A stretch of 64,000 nucleotides of DNA from UBA6522 sp965237785. Its GTDB lineage: Bacteria > Pseudomonadota > Gammaproteobacteria > Steroidobacterales > Rariloculaceae. Position numbers and translations under genes: made by a program. The stretch spans positions 1,550,001 through 1,614,000 of the forward strand of contig OZ250159.1 of the NCBI GenBank assembly GCA_965237785.1, read 5' to 3'. How positions within the stretch are numbered: the first letter of the stretch is position 1; each line of letters begins with the position of its first letter. Below, in pieces: positions 1 to 7,430 of this stretch. A model generated the notes under the pieces. The model did no database searches and was not told where the DNA came from. It saw only the letters and a list, made by a program, of their open reading frames with translations.

Positions 1-925
1 GGCCCGGGTTGGCGCGGAGCCAGGCGACGCACTGCCTGATGATGCGGGTGGACTGGCGCATTTCCTCGACCCGCACCAGATAACGATCGTAACAGTCGCC
101 GTTGACGCCCACGGGAATGTCGAAGTCCATTCGATCGTAGACCTCATAGGGCTGCATTTTGCGCAGGTCCCAAACCACCCCGGAGCCGCGCAGCATGGGG
201 CCCGAGAACCCCAATTGCTTGGCCCGGTCGGGAGAAACGACGGCAATGTTCACCGTGCGCTGCTTCCATATCCGGTTATCGGTGAGCAGCGTCTCGTACT
301 CGTCCACCCGGCCGGGGAACCGCTCGGCGAAGGCCTCGATGAAATCCAGCAGCGAACCGCCGCGGTCTTCGTTCATGCGCTTGAGTTCCTTGGAACTGCG
401 ATGATCGGCGGGCTGGTACACGGGCATCTCTTCGGGCAAATCCCTGAACACACCGCCGGGACGGTAGTAGGTGGCGTGCATGCGTGTGCCGGAGACCGCT
501 TCGTAGCAGTCCATGAGGTCCTCGCGCTCGCGGAAGCAATACAGGAACATCGTCATTGCGCCAATGTCCAGTCCGTGGGCGCCGAGCCACATCAAGTGAT
601 TGAGAATGCGGGTAATTTCGTCGAACATCGTGCGAATGTATTGGGCGCGTATCGGCGGCTCGATACCGAGCAGCTTCTCGATGGCAAGCACGTAACCGTG
701 CTCGTTGCACATCATTGACACGTAATCCAGGCGATCCATGTAGCCGATGGTCTGGTTGAAGGGCTTGGATTCGGCCAGTTTCTCGGTGGCCCGGTGGAGC
801 AGGCCGACGTGCGGGTCGGCGCGGTGGATGACCTCGCCGTCCATCTCCAGTACCAGCCGCAGCACACCATGAGCCGCCGGATGCTGCGGGCCGAAGTTCA
901 TGGTGAAATTCTGGATCTCGGGCAC
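1..925 (-). CDS. nuoD: NADH-quinone oxidoreductase subunit D, C-terminus cut by window edge
   Basis: This is the 49 kDa subunit of respiratory complex I, which with NuoB and NuoC forms the quinone-reducing peripheral arm. About 308 N-terminal residues lie in the window; the rest is beyond base 1. The family signature NFGPQHPAAHGVLRLVLE is near the N-terminus, followed by HVGLLHRATEKL. I take the GTG at 923-925 as the start, because it gives VPEIQNFTMNFGPQHP, the usual NuoD beginning, 3 bases after the nuoC stop. An internal ATG eight codons later is possible but would shorten the conserved N-terminus. It is last of nuoA-B-C-D on the minus strand here, and the operon surely continues outside the window. 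Confidence 0.96.
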   Translation of the reverse strand, partial: MPEIQNFTMNFGPQHPAAHGVLRLVLEMDGEVIHRADPHVGLLHRATEKLAESKPFNQTIGYMDRLDYVSMMCNEHGYVLAIEKLLGIEPPIRAQYIRTMFDEITRILNHLMWLGAHGLDIGAMTMFLYCFREREDLMDCYEAVSGTRMHATYYRPGGVFRDLPEEMPVYQPADHRSSKELKRMNEDRGGSLLDFIEAFAERFPGRVDEYETLLTDNRIWKQRTVNIAVVSPDRAKQLGFSGPMLRGSGVVWDLRKMQPYEVYDRMDFDIPVGVNGDCYDRYLVRVEEMRQSTRIIRQCVAWLRANPG

Positions 926-928
926 GTG

Positions 929-1642
929 CTAATCCTTGCTCAGATCCGGCTGGTAACGATTGTCGTCGCGGATGGCTTTTGGTACCAGCGTGCGCGGCTC
1001 GATGCTCACCGGCTCGTAGACCACCCGCCCTTTCTTCGGGTCGTAGCGCACCTCGGTCTTGCCGATGAGCGGGAAATCCTTGCGAAACGGGTGGCCGATG
1101 AACCCATAGTCGGTGAGGATTCGCCGCAGATCCGGGTGCCCGACGAAGAGAATTCCGAAGAGATCGAACGCTTCGCGCTCGAACCAGTCGGCGGACGCCC
1201 AAACACCGATAACCGAATCCAACATCGGGCGCTCATCGTCCCCGCAGGCCACCTTCAACCGCAGCCGGCTGTTGTTGGCGATCGACAGCAAGTGATAAAC
1301 CACGGCGAAACGCGATGGCGGCTGGTAATCGGTCTCCGCCAGGCGTTCGCCCGCCGCCGCATCGCCCCGGTCGAGCACACCGCGGCTGAATCCCGTGGTG
1401 GTGGCCGAAGCGGTATCCCACTCGGCGCGCCCATAGCTCAGGTAGTCCACCCCGCAAAGATCCATGAGCATCTCGAATTGCAGCCCCTCGGTGTCGCGAA
1501 GGGCCCGGCAGCACTCCACCAGATCGGCGGGCTCGACCGCGTAACCCAGCTCACCCGCGCCGTTCTCAAGCCGCTGCACGCGCTCGCCCAGGTTCGCTTC
1601 AACCGACGCGGCAATGGCCGCATGTTTGTCGTCAAGTTTCAT
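929..1642 (-). CDS. nuoC: NADH-quinone oxidoreductase subunit C
   Basis: This is the 30 kDa complex I subunit of the peripheral arm, which docks with NuoB and NuoD; 237 residues, normal for an unfused NuoC. The family region is around residues 130-205, with ERE-FDLFGI-F-GHPDLRRILTDYGF-GHPFRKDFPL visible. NuoC and NuoD are separate genes here, unlike the fused NuoCD of E. coli. It starts at an ATG 53 bases after nuoB and ends 3 bases before the nuoD start, so it is cotranscribed. Confidence 0.97.
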   Translation of the reverse strand: MKLDDKHAAIAASVEANLGERVQRLENGAGELGYAVEPADLVECCRALRDTEGLQFEMLMDLCGVDYLSYGRAEWDTASATTTGFSRGVLDRGDAAAGERLAETDYQPPSRFAVVYHLLSIANNSRLRLKVACGDDERPMLDSVIGVWASADWFEREAFDLFGILFVGHPDLRRILTDYGFIGHPFRKDFPLIGKTEVRYDPKKGRVVYEPVSIEPRTLVPKAIRDDNRYQPDLSKD

Positions 1643-1695
1643 CGGGTCGGGCGGGTCCTGCCGCGGCCGTTCAAGGCGAGTTCATGGTTGAGCGG

Positions 1696-2196
1696 TTACC
1701 GGGCAATGGTATTGGTCCGCCGTATCTTCTGCTGGAGCTGCACGATCCCGTACAGCAAGGCTTCCGCCGTGGGCGGGCAACCCGGCACGTAGACGTCCAC
1801 GGGGATGATCCGGTCACAGCCCCGGACCACGGCGTACGAATAGTGGTAGTAGCCGCCGCCGTTGGCGCACGAGCCCATGGAGATCACCCAGCGCGGCTCG
1901 GGCATCTGGTCGTAAACCTTTCGCAACGCGCCCGCCATCTTGTTGACCAGCGTGCCTGCGACGATCATGACGTCGGATTGCCTCGGACTCGGCCGAAAAA
2001 TCACGCCGAACCGGTCGAGGTCGTAGCGCGAAGCGCCCGCGTGCATCATCTCAACCGCGCAACACGCCAACCCGAAGGTCATCGGCCAAAGTGAACCGGT
2101 CCGCGCCCAGTTGATAAGGTTGTCGACCCCTGTGACGACGAACCCCTTTTCCATGACCTCCGGCAGGTCAAAGGGGATGTCTCGGTTCAATCCCAT
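1696..2196 (-). CDS. nuoB: NADH-quinone oxidoreductase subunit B
   Basis: This is the 20 kDa (PSST) subunit of complex I, which carries the terminal iron-sulfur cluster N2 that hands electrons to quinone; 166 residues. The four cluster ligands are visible: the adjacent pair C45-C46 in FGLACCAVEMM, C110 in SMGSCANGGG and C140 in YVPGCPPTAE. Its ATG lies inside the end of nuoA (10-base overlap, 2187-2196), implying translational coupling. Confidence 0.98.
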   Translation of the reverse strand: MGLNRDIPFDLPEVMEKGFVVTGVDNLINWARTGSLWPMTFGLACCAVEMMHAGASRYDLDRFGVIFRPSPRQSDVMIVAGTLVNKMAGALRKVYDQMPEPRWVISMGSCANGGGYYHYSYAVVRGCDRIIPVDVYVPGCPPTAEALLYGIVQLQQKIRRTNTIAR

Positions 2197-2543
2197 TCCA
2201 ATGCCCCCTTACGCCATTCGTAAATGAAGCCCACCACGAGGAGGGCAAGAAAGATACCCATCGACACCAGCCCGAACAGGCCGACCGCATCCAGGGAAAC
2301 CGCCCAGGGAAACAGGAACGCAATCTCCAGATCGAAAATGATGAACAGGATCGCGACCAGGTAGTAGCGCACGTCGAACCGCATTCGCGTGTCCTCGAAG
2401 GGTTCGAACCCGCATTCGTAGGGCGACACCTTCTCCGGGTCCTTCTGCCCCCGGCCCAGCGCCATCCCCAGCAAGAGCAACACGGTGCCCAGCGCGCCGG
2501 CGATAATCAGGAAGATGAGGATCGGAGCGTATTCAGCGAGCAT
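2187..2543 (-). CDS. nuoA: NADH-quinone oxidoreductase subunit A
   Basis: This is a small membrane subunit of complex I with three predicted helices. The conserved loop with DPEKVSPYECGFEPFEDTR and RFDVRYYLVAILFIIFDLE is clear. The reading frame is open from a TTG at 2558, but I choose the ATG at 2543 (MLAEYAPILIF), because NuoA proteins usually begin at this point; this gives 118 residues. It is first in the nuo operon, with an extended -10 promoter candidate about 30 bases upstream. In related Gammaproteobacteria nuoA follows tRNA-Leu directly; here about 6 kb of accessory DNA separates them. Confidence 0.96.
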   Translation of the reverse strand: MLAEYAPILIFLIIAGALGTVLLLLGMALGRGQKDPEKVSPYECGFEPFEDTRMRFDVRYYLVAILFIIFDLEIAFLFPWAVSLDAVGLFGLVSMGIFLALLVVGFIYEWRKGALEWD

Positions 2544-2572
2544 GGCCCAGGATTCCAATTTAGTCGGCGCGA

Positions 2573-2601
2573 ATTGTACCAGTCAGCGCCGTGGTTGTGG
2601 C
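2573..2601 (-). promoter_or_regulatory. Candidate nuo operon promoter with extended -10
   Basis: On the minus strand TGGTACAAT (2573-2581) is an extended -10 element. A weak -35 (GCCACA, 2596-2601) lies 17 bases upstream. Initiation would fall about 20 bases before the nuoA ATG. It lies at the nuoA end of the accessory block, so the nuo genes could be transcribed independently of tRNA-Leu. This is motif matching by eye only. Confidence 0.45.
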
Positions 2602-2785
2602 GATCGACAGCCCGAATGAACTGCTCCGCAAGCAGGAAGAGACCCGGCGACGCAGGAGTGCGCCGGTGGGCTTTCATCGCCTGCAAACTCTATCGCGTTG
2701 TCCCGACACGGTAGAATATGATCTTTCTGCTCGGAGCCTGCATATGCTCGCTGTGAAAGGTTCGTGGAATTAGGGCACAACTGAC

Positions 2786-3814
2786 ATGAAGGCGCTTATC
2801 AAGGCGCGACCTGAACCGGGGCTCTGGCTGCAAGACGTTGCGGAACCGAAACTCGGTATCAATGACGTTCTCGTGCGAATCGACCGGACCGGACTCTGCG
2901 GCACGGACCTGAGTATCTTCAACTGGGACGCGTGGGCTCGGCAGACGATCGCGGTTCCTATGGTCGTGGGTCATGAATTCGTCGGTGAGGTGGTCGAAAC
3001 CGGCTCGAACGTAAGCGATTTTCAGCCGGGCGCGATCGTCAGCGGCGAAGGCCACGTGGTCTGCGGCAGGTGCCGGAATTGCCTCGCCGGACGGCGGCAC
3101 CTCTGCGCGGATACTCAGGGCATTGGGGTCAATCGCCCCGGCGCGTTCGCCGAATACCTGGTATTGCCCATGACCAATGTCTGGCATCACGCGCCGGACA
3201 TCGATCTCGATGTGGCTTCAGTCTTCGATCCATTCGGCAACGCCGTGCATACGGCGCTGTCCTTTCCCGTCCTCGGCGAGGATGTGTTGATCACCGGCAG
3301 CGGGCCGATCGGCGCGATGGCGGTTGCAATTGCAAGACACGCCGGCGCCCGATACGTGGTGGCGACGGACGTCAATCCCTACCGATTGGAGCTCGCCAGG
3401 CAAATGGGCGCCACACGGGTGCTCGATACGCGAACGGAACGCGTCGCGGATGCCCAGGAGAAGCTCGGGATGGCAGAGGGGTTCGACGTGGGCCTTGAGA
3501 TGTCCGGCAACAATCGCGCCTTCGAGGAGATGCTGGAAAACATGTGCCACGGCGGCAAGGTCGCCATGTTGGGGATTCCCAAGGAAAAAATGACGATCGA
3601 TTGGAACACGGTCGTCTTCAATATGCTGACGATCAAGGGAATCTACGGACGCGAGATGTACGAGACCTGGTACAAGATGACAGTGATGCTGCAGAGCGGG
3701 CTCGACATCAAACCGGTCATCACCCATCGGTTCCACTATTCGGAATTTCGCCAGGCCTTCGAGATCATGCGATCGGGCGAATGCGGGAAAATCATCCTGC
3801 ACTGGGGTAGCTGA
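2786..3814 (+). CDS. tdh: L-threonine 3-dehydrogenase
   Basis: This is a zinc-dependent medium-chain dehydrogenase that oxidises L-threonine to 2-amino-3-ketobutyrate with NAD+; 342 residues, against 341 in E. coli. Seen in the sequence: catalytic zinc ligand C38 in GLCGTDLSIFNWDAWA, H63-E64 in VVGHEFVG, four structural-zinc cysteines in CGRCRNCLAGRRHLC, and a nucleotide-binding GSGPIGAMA loop. The next gene, kbl, begins one base after the stop, and the two enzymes together convert threonine to glycine and acetyl-CoA. The gene lies in the accessory block between nuoA and tRNA-Leu. The upstream ribosome site is weak. Confidence 0.96.
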   Translation: MKALIKARPEPGLWLQDVAEPKLGINDVLVRIDRTGLCGTDLSIFNWDAWARQTIAVPMVVGHEFVGEVVETGSNVSDFQPGAIVSGEGHVVCGRCRNCLAGRRHLCADTQGIGVNRPGAFAEYLVLPMTNVWHHAPDIDLDVASVFDPFGNAVHTALSFPVLGEDVLITGSGPIGAMAVAIARHAGARYVVATDVNPYRLELARQMGATRVLDTRTERVADAQEKLGMAEGFDVGLEMSGNNRAFEEMLENMCHGGKVAMLGIPKEKMTIDWNTVVFNMLTIKGIYGREMYETWYKMTVMLQSGLDIKPVITHRFHYSEFRQAFEIMRSGECGKIILHWGS

Positions 3815-3815
3815 C

Positions 3816-5009
3816 TTGTACGAAGCCGTTCGACAGCAACTCGGCGAGGCGCTCAAGGCGATACGCGATCAGGGTCTCAACAAGCACGAACGCGTACTGA
3901 CCACCCCGCAGCGAGCGCACATTGGTGTGGCGAGCGGTGGCCAGGTCATCAATATGTGCGCCAACAATTACCTTGGGCTGGCGGAACATCCGGAGGTCAT
4001 TCAAGCGGCTCACGACGGCCTGGACCGCTGGGGATACGGTCTCGCGTCGGTACGATTCATCTGCGGAACACAAGCGATTCACAAGGAGCTTGAAGCGAGT
4101 CTCTCGAAGTTCCTGGGAATGGATGACACCATTCTCTATACCTCGTGTTTCGATGCGAACACGGGTCTGTTCGAAACGTTATTGGGGCCGGAAGATGCCG
4201 TCATCTCGGATGAACTGAATCACGCGAGCATCATCGACGGCATCAGGCTCTGCAAGGCGCAACGTCATCGTTACAGGAATAGTGACATGGCGGAGCTTGA
4301 GGCCAGGCTCCAGGATGCTTCCACCGCGCGAACCCGCATGATCGCGACCGACGGCGTCTTCTCCATGGACGGCGCCGTTGCCAATCTTCCAGGCATCTGC
4401 GATTTGGCCGACAAATACGGCGCGCTGGTCATGGTGGACGACTCCCATGGGGTGGGGGTGATGGGAAAGACGGGACGGGGGACACCTGAATATCACCGAG
4501 TCGTGGAACGAATCGACGTCGTCACAGGCACATTGGGCAAGGCGCTCGGAGGCGCAAGCGGCGGCTATACGAGTGCGCGGCGGGAGATTGTGGACCTCCT
4601 GCGACAGCGGTCCCGGCCTTACCTGTTCTCGAATTCATTGGCGCCGGCGATCGTGGCGGCATCGATCAGGGCCATCGAACTTCTCGCGGCGAATACCGAG
4701 CTTCGCGACCGTCTTCAAGCCAATACGCGGTTTTTCCGCGCTCGAATCGCCGAGGCCGGGTTCGAGGTCCTTTCCGGTGAACATCCCATCGTGCCGATCA
4801 TGCTCTGCGATGCGGTGCTCGCCAACCGCTTTGCCAGCCGAATGCTCGAAAAAGGGGTCTATGTCGTCGGTTTTTCCTACCCCGTCGTGCCAAAAGGAAC
4901 GGCACGTATTCGCACCCAGATTTCCGCGGCACATTCGCGGCAGGATCTGCAAACCGCTGTGGAAAAGTTCGCCGAAACCAAGGCGGAGCTGGACGCCGTT
5001 CAATTGTGA
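3816..5009 (+). CDS. kbl: 2-amino-3-ketobutyrate CoA ligase (glycine C-acetyltransferase)
   Basis: This PLP-dependent enzyme of the alpha-oxoamine synthase family cleaves the unstable Tdh product with CoA to glycine and acetyl-CoA. It has 397 residues, like the E. coli enzyme. The PLP lysine is K242 in TGTLGKALGGASGG, and the PLP aspartate/histidine motif is VMVDDSHGVG. RSRPYLFSNSLAPAIVAAS and FSYPVVPKGTARIRTQ are also typical. The start is a TTG one base after the tdh stop; no ATG gives the full N-terminus, so it probably depends on coupling to tdh. The gene order tdh-kbl is the reverse of the E. coli operon. Confidence 0.96.
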   Translation: MYEAVRQQLGEALKAIRDQGLNKHERVLTTPQRAHIGVASGGQVINMCANNYLGLAEHPEVIQAAHDGLDRWGYGLASVRFICGTQAIHKELEASLSKFLGMDDTILYTSCFDANTGLFETLLGPEDAVISDELNHASIIDGIRLCKAQRHRYRNSDMAELEARLQDASTARTRMIATDGVFSMDGAVANLPGICDLADKYGALVMVDDSHGVGVMGKTGRGTPEYHRVVERIDVVTGTLGKALGGASGGYTSARREIVDLLRQRSRPYLFSNSLAPAIVAASIRAIELLAANTELRDRLQANTRFFRARIAEAGFEVLSGEHPIVPIMLCDAVLANRFASRMLEKGVYVVGFSYPVVPKGTARIRTQISAAHSRQDLQTAVEKFAETKAELDAVQL

Positions 5010-5083
5010 TCTCGAGGCGACGAGCCGCTGCCCGATTGATGCTGGCAGTTAGTTGGACTAAAGCTGTTCGTGCCGCTGGAACT

Positions 5084-5166
5084 GCGCTCGCGTCTTCGCA
5101 GCGCCGACAGAATGTCGGTGTCAATCAGGTACATTAAAATTCGACCGGCCGAGACGGTCTGGCTAG
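5084..5166 (-). pseudogene. Remnant of a vapBC-type toxin-antitoxin module
   Basis: On the minus strand an ATG at 5134 opens MYLIDTDILSALRRRE, the typical N-terminus of a PIN-domain VapC ribonuclease including its first acidic residue. After about 17 codons the similarity stops and the frame runs to a TGA at 5000-5002 inside the kbl tail. Just upstream, a frame ending RPSRPVEF stops at TAATG, overlapping the toxin start by one base as antitoxin-toxin pairs often do; only about ten codons remain before a stop next to the IS left end. The toxin match is a recognisable motif; the antitoxin reading is inference. Confidence 0.45.
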
Positions 5167-5174
5167 TTAGACAT

Positions 5175-5188
5175 TATGTTGTGACCTG
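5175..5188 (+). repeat. Left terminal inverted repeat of the IS
   Basis: TATGTTGTGACCTG is the exact reverse complement of the right-end copy at 6721-6734. Confidence 0.9.
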
Positions 5189-5266
5189 CCCGTCCTCAAA
5201 GATCGTGGATTAAACTCTGGATGAGCAGCATCAAGGGCTTAGAGCCATAATTGAGGAGGGCAGGTC
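5183..5266 (+). promoter_or_regulatory. Inverted repeat that would hide the transposase ribosome site
   Basis: The arm at 5183-5199 (GACCTGCCC-G-TCCTCAA) pairs with 5251-5266 (TTGAGGA-GGGCAGGTC): 16 base pairs with one bulged G at 5192. The right arm contains the transposase Shine-Dalgarno (GAGGAGG) and ends directly against the ATG at 5267. A transcript entering from outside would carry both arms and bury the ribosome site. A transcript starting inside the 51-base loop would not. The pairing is directly visible; the regulatory role is inferred by analogy with other insertion sequences that block read-through expression. Confidence 0.6.
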
Positions 5267-6403
5267 ATGCACAAATATAGCAAATACGTCGGGTTGGATA
5301 CACACAAGGAAACCATCGCGGTTGCGGTTGCTGACAGCGCAGGCGGTACGCCCCGATTTTACGGGGAGATTGCGAACAGGCCGGATGCGGTGTCGAAACT
5401 ACTGACGCGGTTGAGTCCGGAGGGCGAGGTGGTTGCGTACTGCTACGAGGCGGGGCCGTGCGGCTATGGTATCTATCGGCAGATCACGGCGGCGGGTCAT
5501 CCGTGCGCGGTCGTGGCGCCCTCGCTGATACCGACCAAGGCGGGCGATCGGGTCAAGACGGATCGGCGCGATGCGGAGAACCTGGCACGGCTGCACCGGG
5601 CCGGAGAATTGACCGGTGTTTGGGTACCGGATGGCGAGCAGGAAGCGATGCGCGATTTAACCCGAGCGCGGGAAGACATGAAGCAGATGGAGCGGCATGC
5701 GAGGCAGCGCCTGGGTGCGTTTCTATTGCGTCATGGTCAGGTGTTCGGCGGCAAGACCAAATGGGGTCCGGCGCACTGGCGGTGGCTGGAACGGGTCAGG
5801 TTTTCCCACCCGGCGCAGCAGATTGTCTTCCAGGAATATGTGGACAGTGTAAAACAGCAACAGCAGCGGGTCGGCGGTCTGAAGCAGGAGATGGAGAAAG
5901 CACTGGGGAGTTGGACGCTGGCGCCGGTCGTCACGGGGTTGATGGCACTGCGCGGTTGTGCTGCGGTCACCGCGATGACCGTCGTAGCGGAGTTGGGCGA
6001 TATCACGCGCTTCGATAGCCCGCGCCAGTTGATGAAGTATTTGGGGCTGGTGCCGAGTGAACACTCCAGCGGTACCAAGGTACGCCGCGGCGGTATCACC
6101 AAGACCGGGAATAGCCATGTGCGGCGCGTGCTGGTGGAATCGGCCTGGACGTACCGCTTCCCGGCACGAAAGACAGCGCCGATACAGCGGCGCGCCGAGC
6201 AGACCGCCGACAGCGTACAGGCCATCGCCTGGAAAGCGCAGAAGCGCTTGTGCGGGCGCTACCGGACGCTCAACCTGCGCGGCTTGCCGAAGAACAAGGT
6301 TTGCGTTGCGGTGGCCCGTGAGATGTGCGGCTTCCTGTGGGCCATTGCCCACGACGTGATGGCCTCGGGAGCGGTTACGCGTAGCGCCGCGGCGCAACAG
6401 TAG
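5267..6403 (+). CDS. IS110-family (IS1111 group) transposase
   Basis: This 378-residue recombinase has an N-terminal RuvC-like DEDD domain and a C-terminal Transposase_20 (IS116/IS110/IS902) domain. Candidate DEDD residues are D11 in VGLDTHKET, E61 in CYEAGP, and D99 and D102 in KTDRRDAENLARL. The C-terminal domain shows LRGCAAVTAMTVVAELGD and GLVPSEHSSGTKVRRGGITK; its serine region is intact. The frame has no stops or truncation, so the copy may be active. The start codon lies directly after a strong GAGGAGG ribosome site that is also the right arm of a hairpin with the element's left end. Confidence 0.94.
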   Translation: MHKYSKYVGLDTHKETIAVAVADSAGGTPRFYGEIANRPDAVSKLLTRLSPEGEVVAYCYEAGPCGYGIYRQITAAGHPCAVVAPSLIPTKAGDRVKTDRRDAENLARLHRAGELTGVWVPDGEQEAMRDLTRAREDMKQMERHARQRLGAFLLRHGQVFGGKTKWGPAHWRWLERVRFSHPAQQIVFQEYVDSVKQQQQRVGGLKQEMEKALGSWTLAPVVTGLMALRGCAAVTAMTVVAELGDITRFDSPRQLMKYLGLVPSEHSSGTKVRRGGITKTGNSHVRRVLVESAWTYRFPARKTAPIQRRAEQTADSVQAIAWKAQKRLCGRYRTLNLRGLPKNKVCVAVAREMCGFLWAIAHDVMASGAVTRSAAAQQ

Positions 6404-6461
6404 CCCCTCGACCAACCCATAACCGGTTGTCCCGTACCAGGTAAGGAGAAAGCAGTGAGTT

Positions 6462-6665
6462 CAGTGAGCCTTTGGGTCAGGTCGAGAGGAGCCCACGCGG
6501 AGAACCCTCGGCCCGCCTATGAGGCGTCCAGATTATTGGAACGACCCTCGATGTTAGAGAGAGGCAGCTCCACGACGAAGATTTGTCAGGCGGTTCCGAC
6601 CCGCGAATATCAGATTGATCAACCGTCGTTGAACGCTCCCCTCGATCTGACCCAAGGGCTTACTG
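6462..6665 (+). ncRNA. Candidate IS1111 bridge RNA / seekRNA region
   Basis: Between the transposase stop and the right inverted repeat, 6462-6492 can pair with 6635-6665 over 31 positions: 27 Watson-Crick, 3 G-U and 1 mismatch. The pair encloses 142 bases. Inside are smaller pairings: CGCCT/AGGCG (6514-6526) and GGAAC/GTTCC (near 6539 and 6593) that would frame an internal loop. Position and structure fit the non-coding RNA that guides IS1111-group transposases. The transcript ends and the guide loops cannot be fixed by eye. Confidence 0.55.
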
Positions 6666-6720
6666 AAAAGGCAAGGCCGAAGAAGATCGCGGCTTGAAAT
6701 AAATATCGGGGACCGATTGA

Positions 6721-6734
6721 CAGGTCACAACATA
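6721..6734 (+). repeat. Right terminal inverted repeat of the IS
   Basis: CAGGTCACAACATA is the exact reverse complement of the left-end copy at 5175-5188. Confidence 0.9.
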
Positions 6735-6778
6735 TCAGGCTGTCAAGTGTATTCCGCTGAGGTCTGCGAGTCAGCGAT

Positions 6779-7243
6779 TCATTGATTGGCGGGGCCTGAC
6801 CGCTGGTCTCGTTGGCGGCGGTACTCTGCAAGGTGCTCGTCGATGACTCGCGCGCGTTCGCCGACCCGCCCGGCGCCGCCGCCGATATCGGTGCCGTCGG
6901 CCAGACGCACCGACTCCCATCCAAGCATGTTGGCGCCCGACCGCGCCGGATTGCCGACAACCGAGATTCGGTCGCCCGGCTTGAGCTTTTCCGCCGTCCA
7001 CCCGGAGCGTCGAAGCGCGACGGATGCATCCCCTTCCGCCATCCAGGTCTCGGTCTCCCCGTCCGCCGTGGGAACATCGAGGTAGACCCGCACGTGTGGA
7101 TTGACGAAACGAAACTCCTGGACGACGCCTGAAATCTCGACCATTTCGTCCTGCCGGTAGTGAGCGGCGAAATTATGGTGAGCCCAGGCAGCGGGCGTCG
7201 CCACCATCACCGCAGTCGTCACCGTTACCCTCATTCGAATCAT
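6779..7243 (-). CDS. DUF6152 family exported protein
   Basis: This is a 154-residue protein of unknown function. A short signal peptide ends at AAWAHH, and the mature protein begins with the histidine pair HHNFAAHY typical of DUF6152. GVVQEFRFVNPHVRVYLDV, TWMAEGDASVALRRSGW and LKPGDRISVVGNPARSGANML follow, the usual DUF6152 progression. The ATG at 7243 is chosen because AGGAG lies eight bases upstream. The C-terminal 35 residues are charged and probably disordered. It is one of four DUF6152 domains in the window, and it stands alone here next to the IS. The family is thought periplasmic; no activity is known to me. Confidence 0.8.
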   Translation of the reverse strand: MIRMRVTVTTAVMVATPAAWAHHNFAAHYRQDEMVEISGVVQEFRFVNPHVRVYLDVPTADGETETWMAEGDASVALRRSGWTAEKLKPGDRISVVGNPARSGANMLGWESVRLADGTDIGGGAGRVGERARVIDEHLAEYRRQRDQRSGPANQ

Positions 7244-7430
7244 CGATCTGCTCCTGGAATTGCCCGGATTTCACTTCGCTGGGCGCGCGGTCCAGTTCCA
7301 CATCGAGCGTGGACACGCTGGGACGCCTGATCGCAAGCGGAACTCTGAGCATTACGGGATCATATACCGTAAAGTTCATGTCGAGCCCATCGGTAATGTC
7401 GCCCCGGCGCTGAGCAAGGACTGAATATAG

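Larger units (their letters stand above)
5175..6734 (+). mobile_element. Complete IS110/IS1111-group insertion sequence
   Basis: The element is about 1.56 kb, bounded by a perfect 14-bp inverted repeat (5175-5188 and 6721-6734). It contains one full DEDD transposase, a short left end (about 90 bases) and a long non-coding right end (about 315 bases). Subterminal inverted repeats and a long non-coding stretch after the transposase are marks of the IS1111 group. In that group the target-specifying bridge RNA or seekRNA is reported to come from this stretch. I see no obvious target duplication, as expected for the family. The exact outer ends may lie a few bases beyond the repeats. It abuts a vapBC remnant on the left. 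Confidence 0.88.

Noticed and set aside
2560..2640. Direct repeat of the tRNA-Leu 3' end near nuoA (attachment site)
   Set aside because: Only CGTGGT-like words match; no run long enough for an att site.
2640..2700. Possible glycine riboswitch upstream of tdh (AGAGACC ... CGCCG ... AAACTCT)
   Set aside because: The core GAAGGAGCAA-like element and a closing P1 stem are missing; the likeness is limited to a few short words.
7173..7379. Minus-strand 68-codon frame overlapping the DUF6152 start
   Set aside because: Overlaps the signal-peptide region of a well-supported gene and resembles no family.
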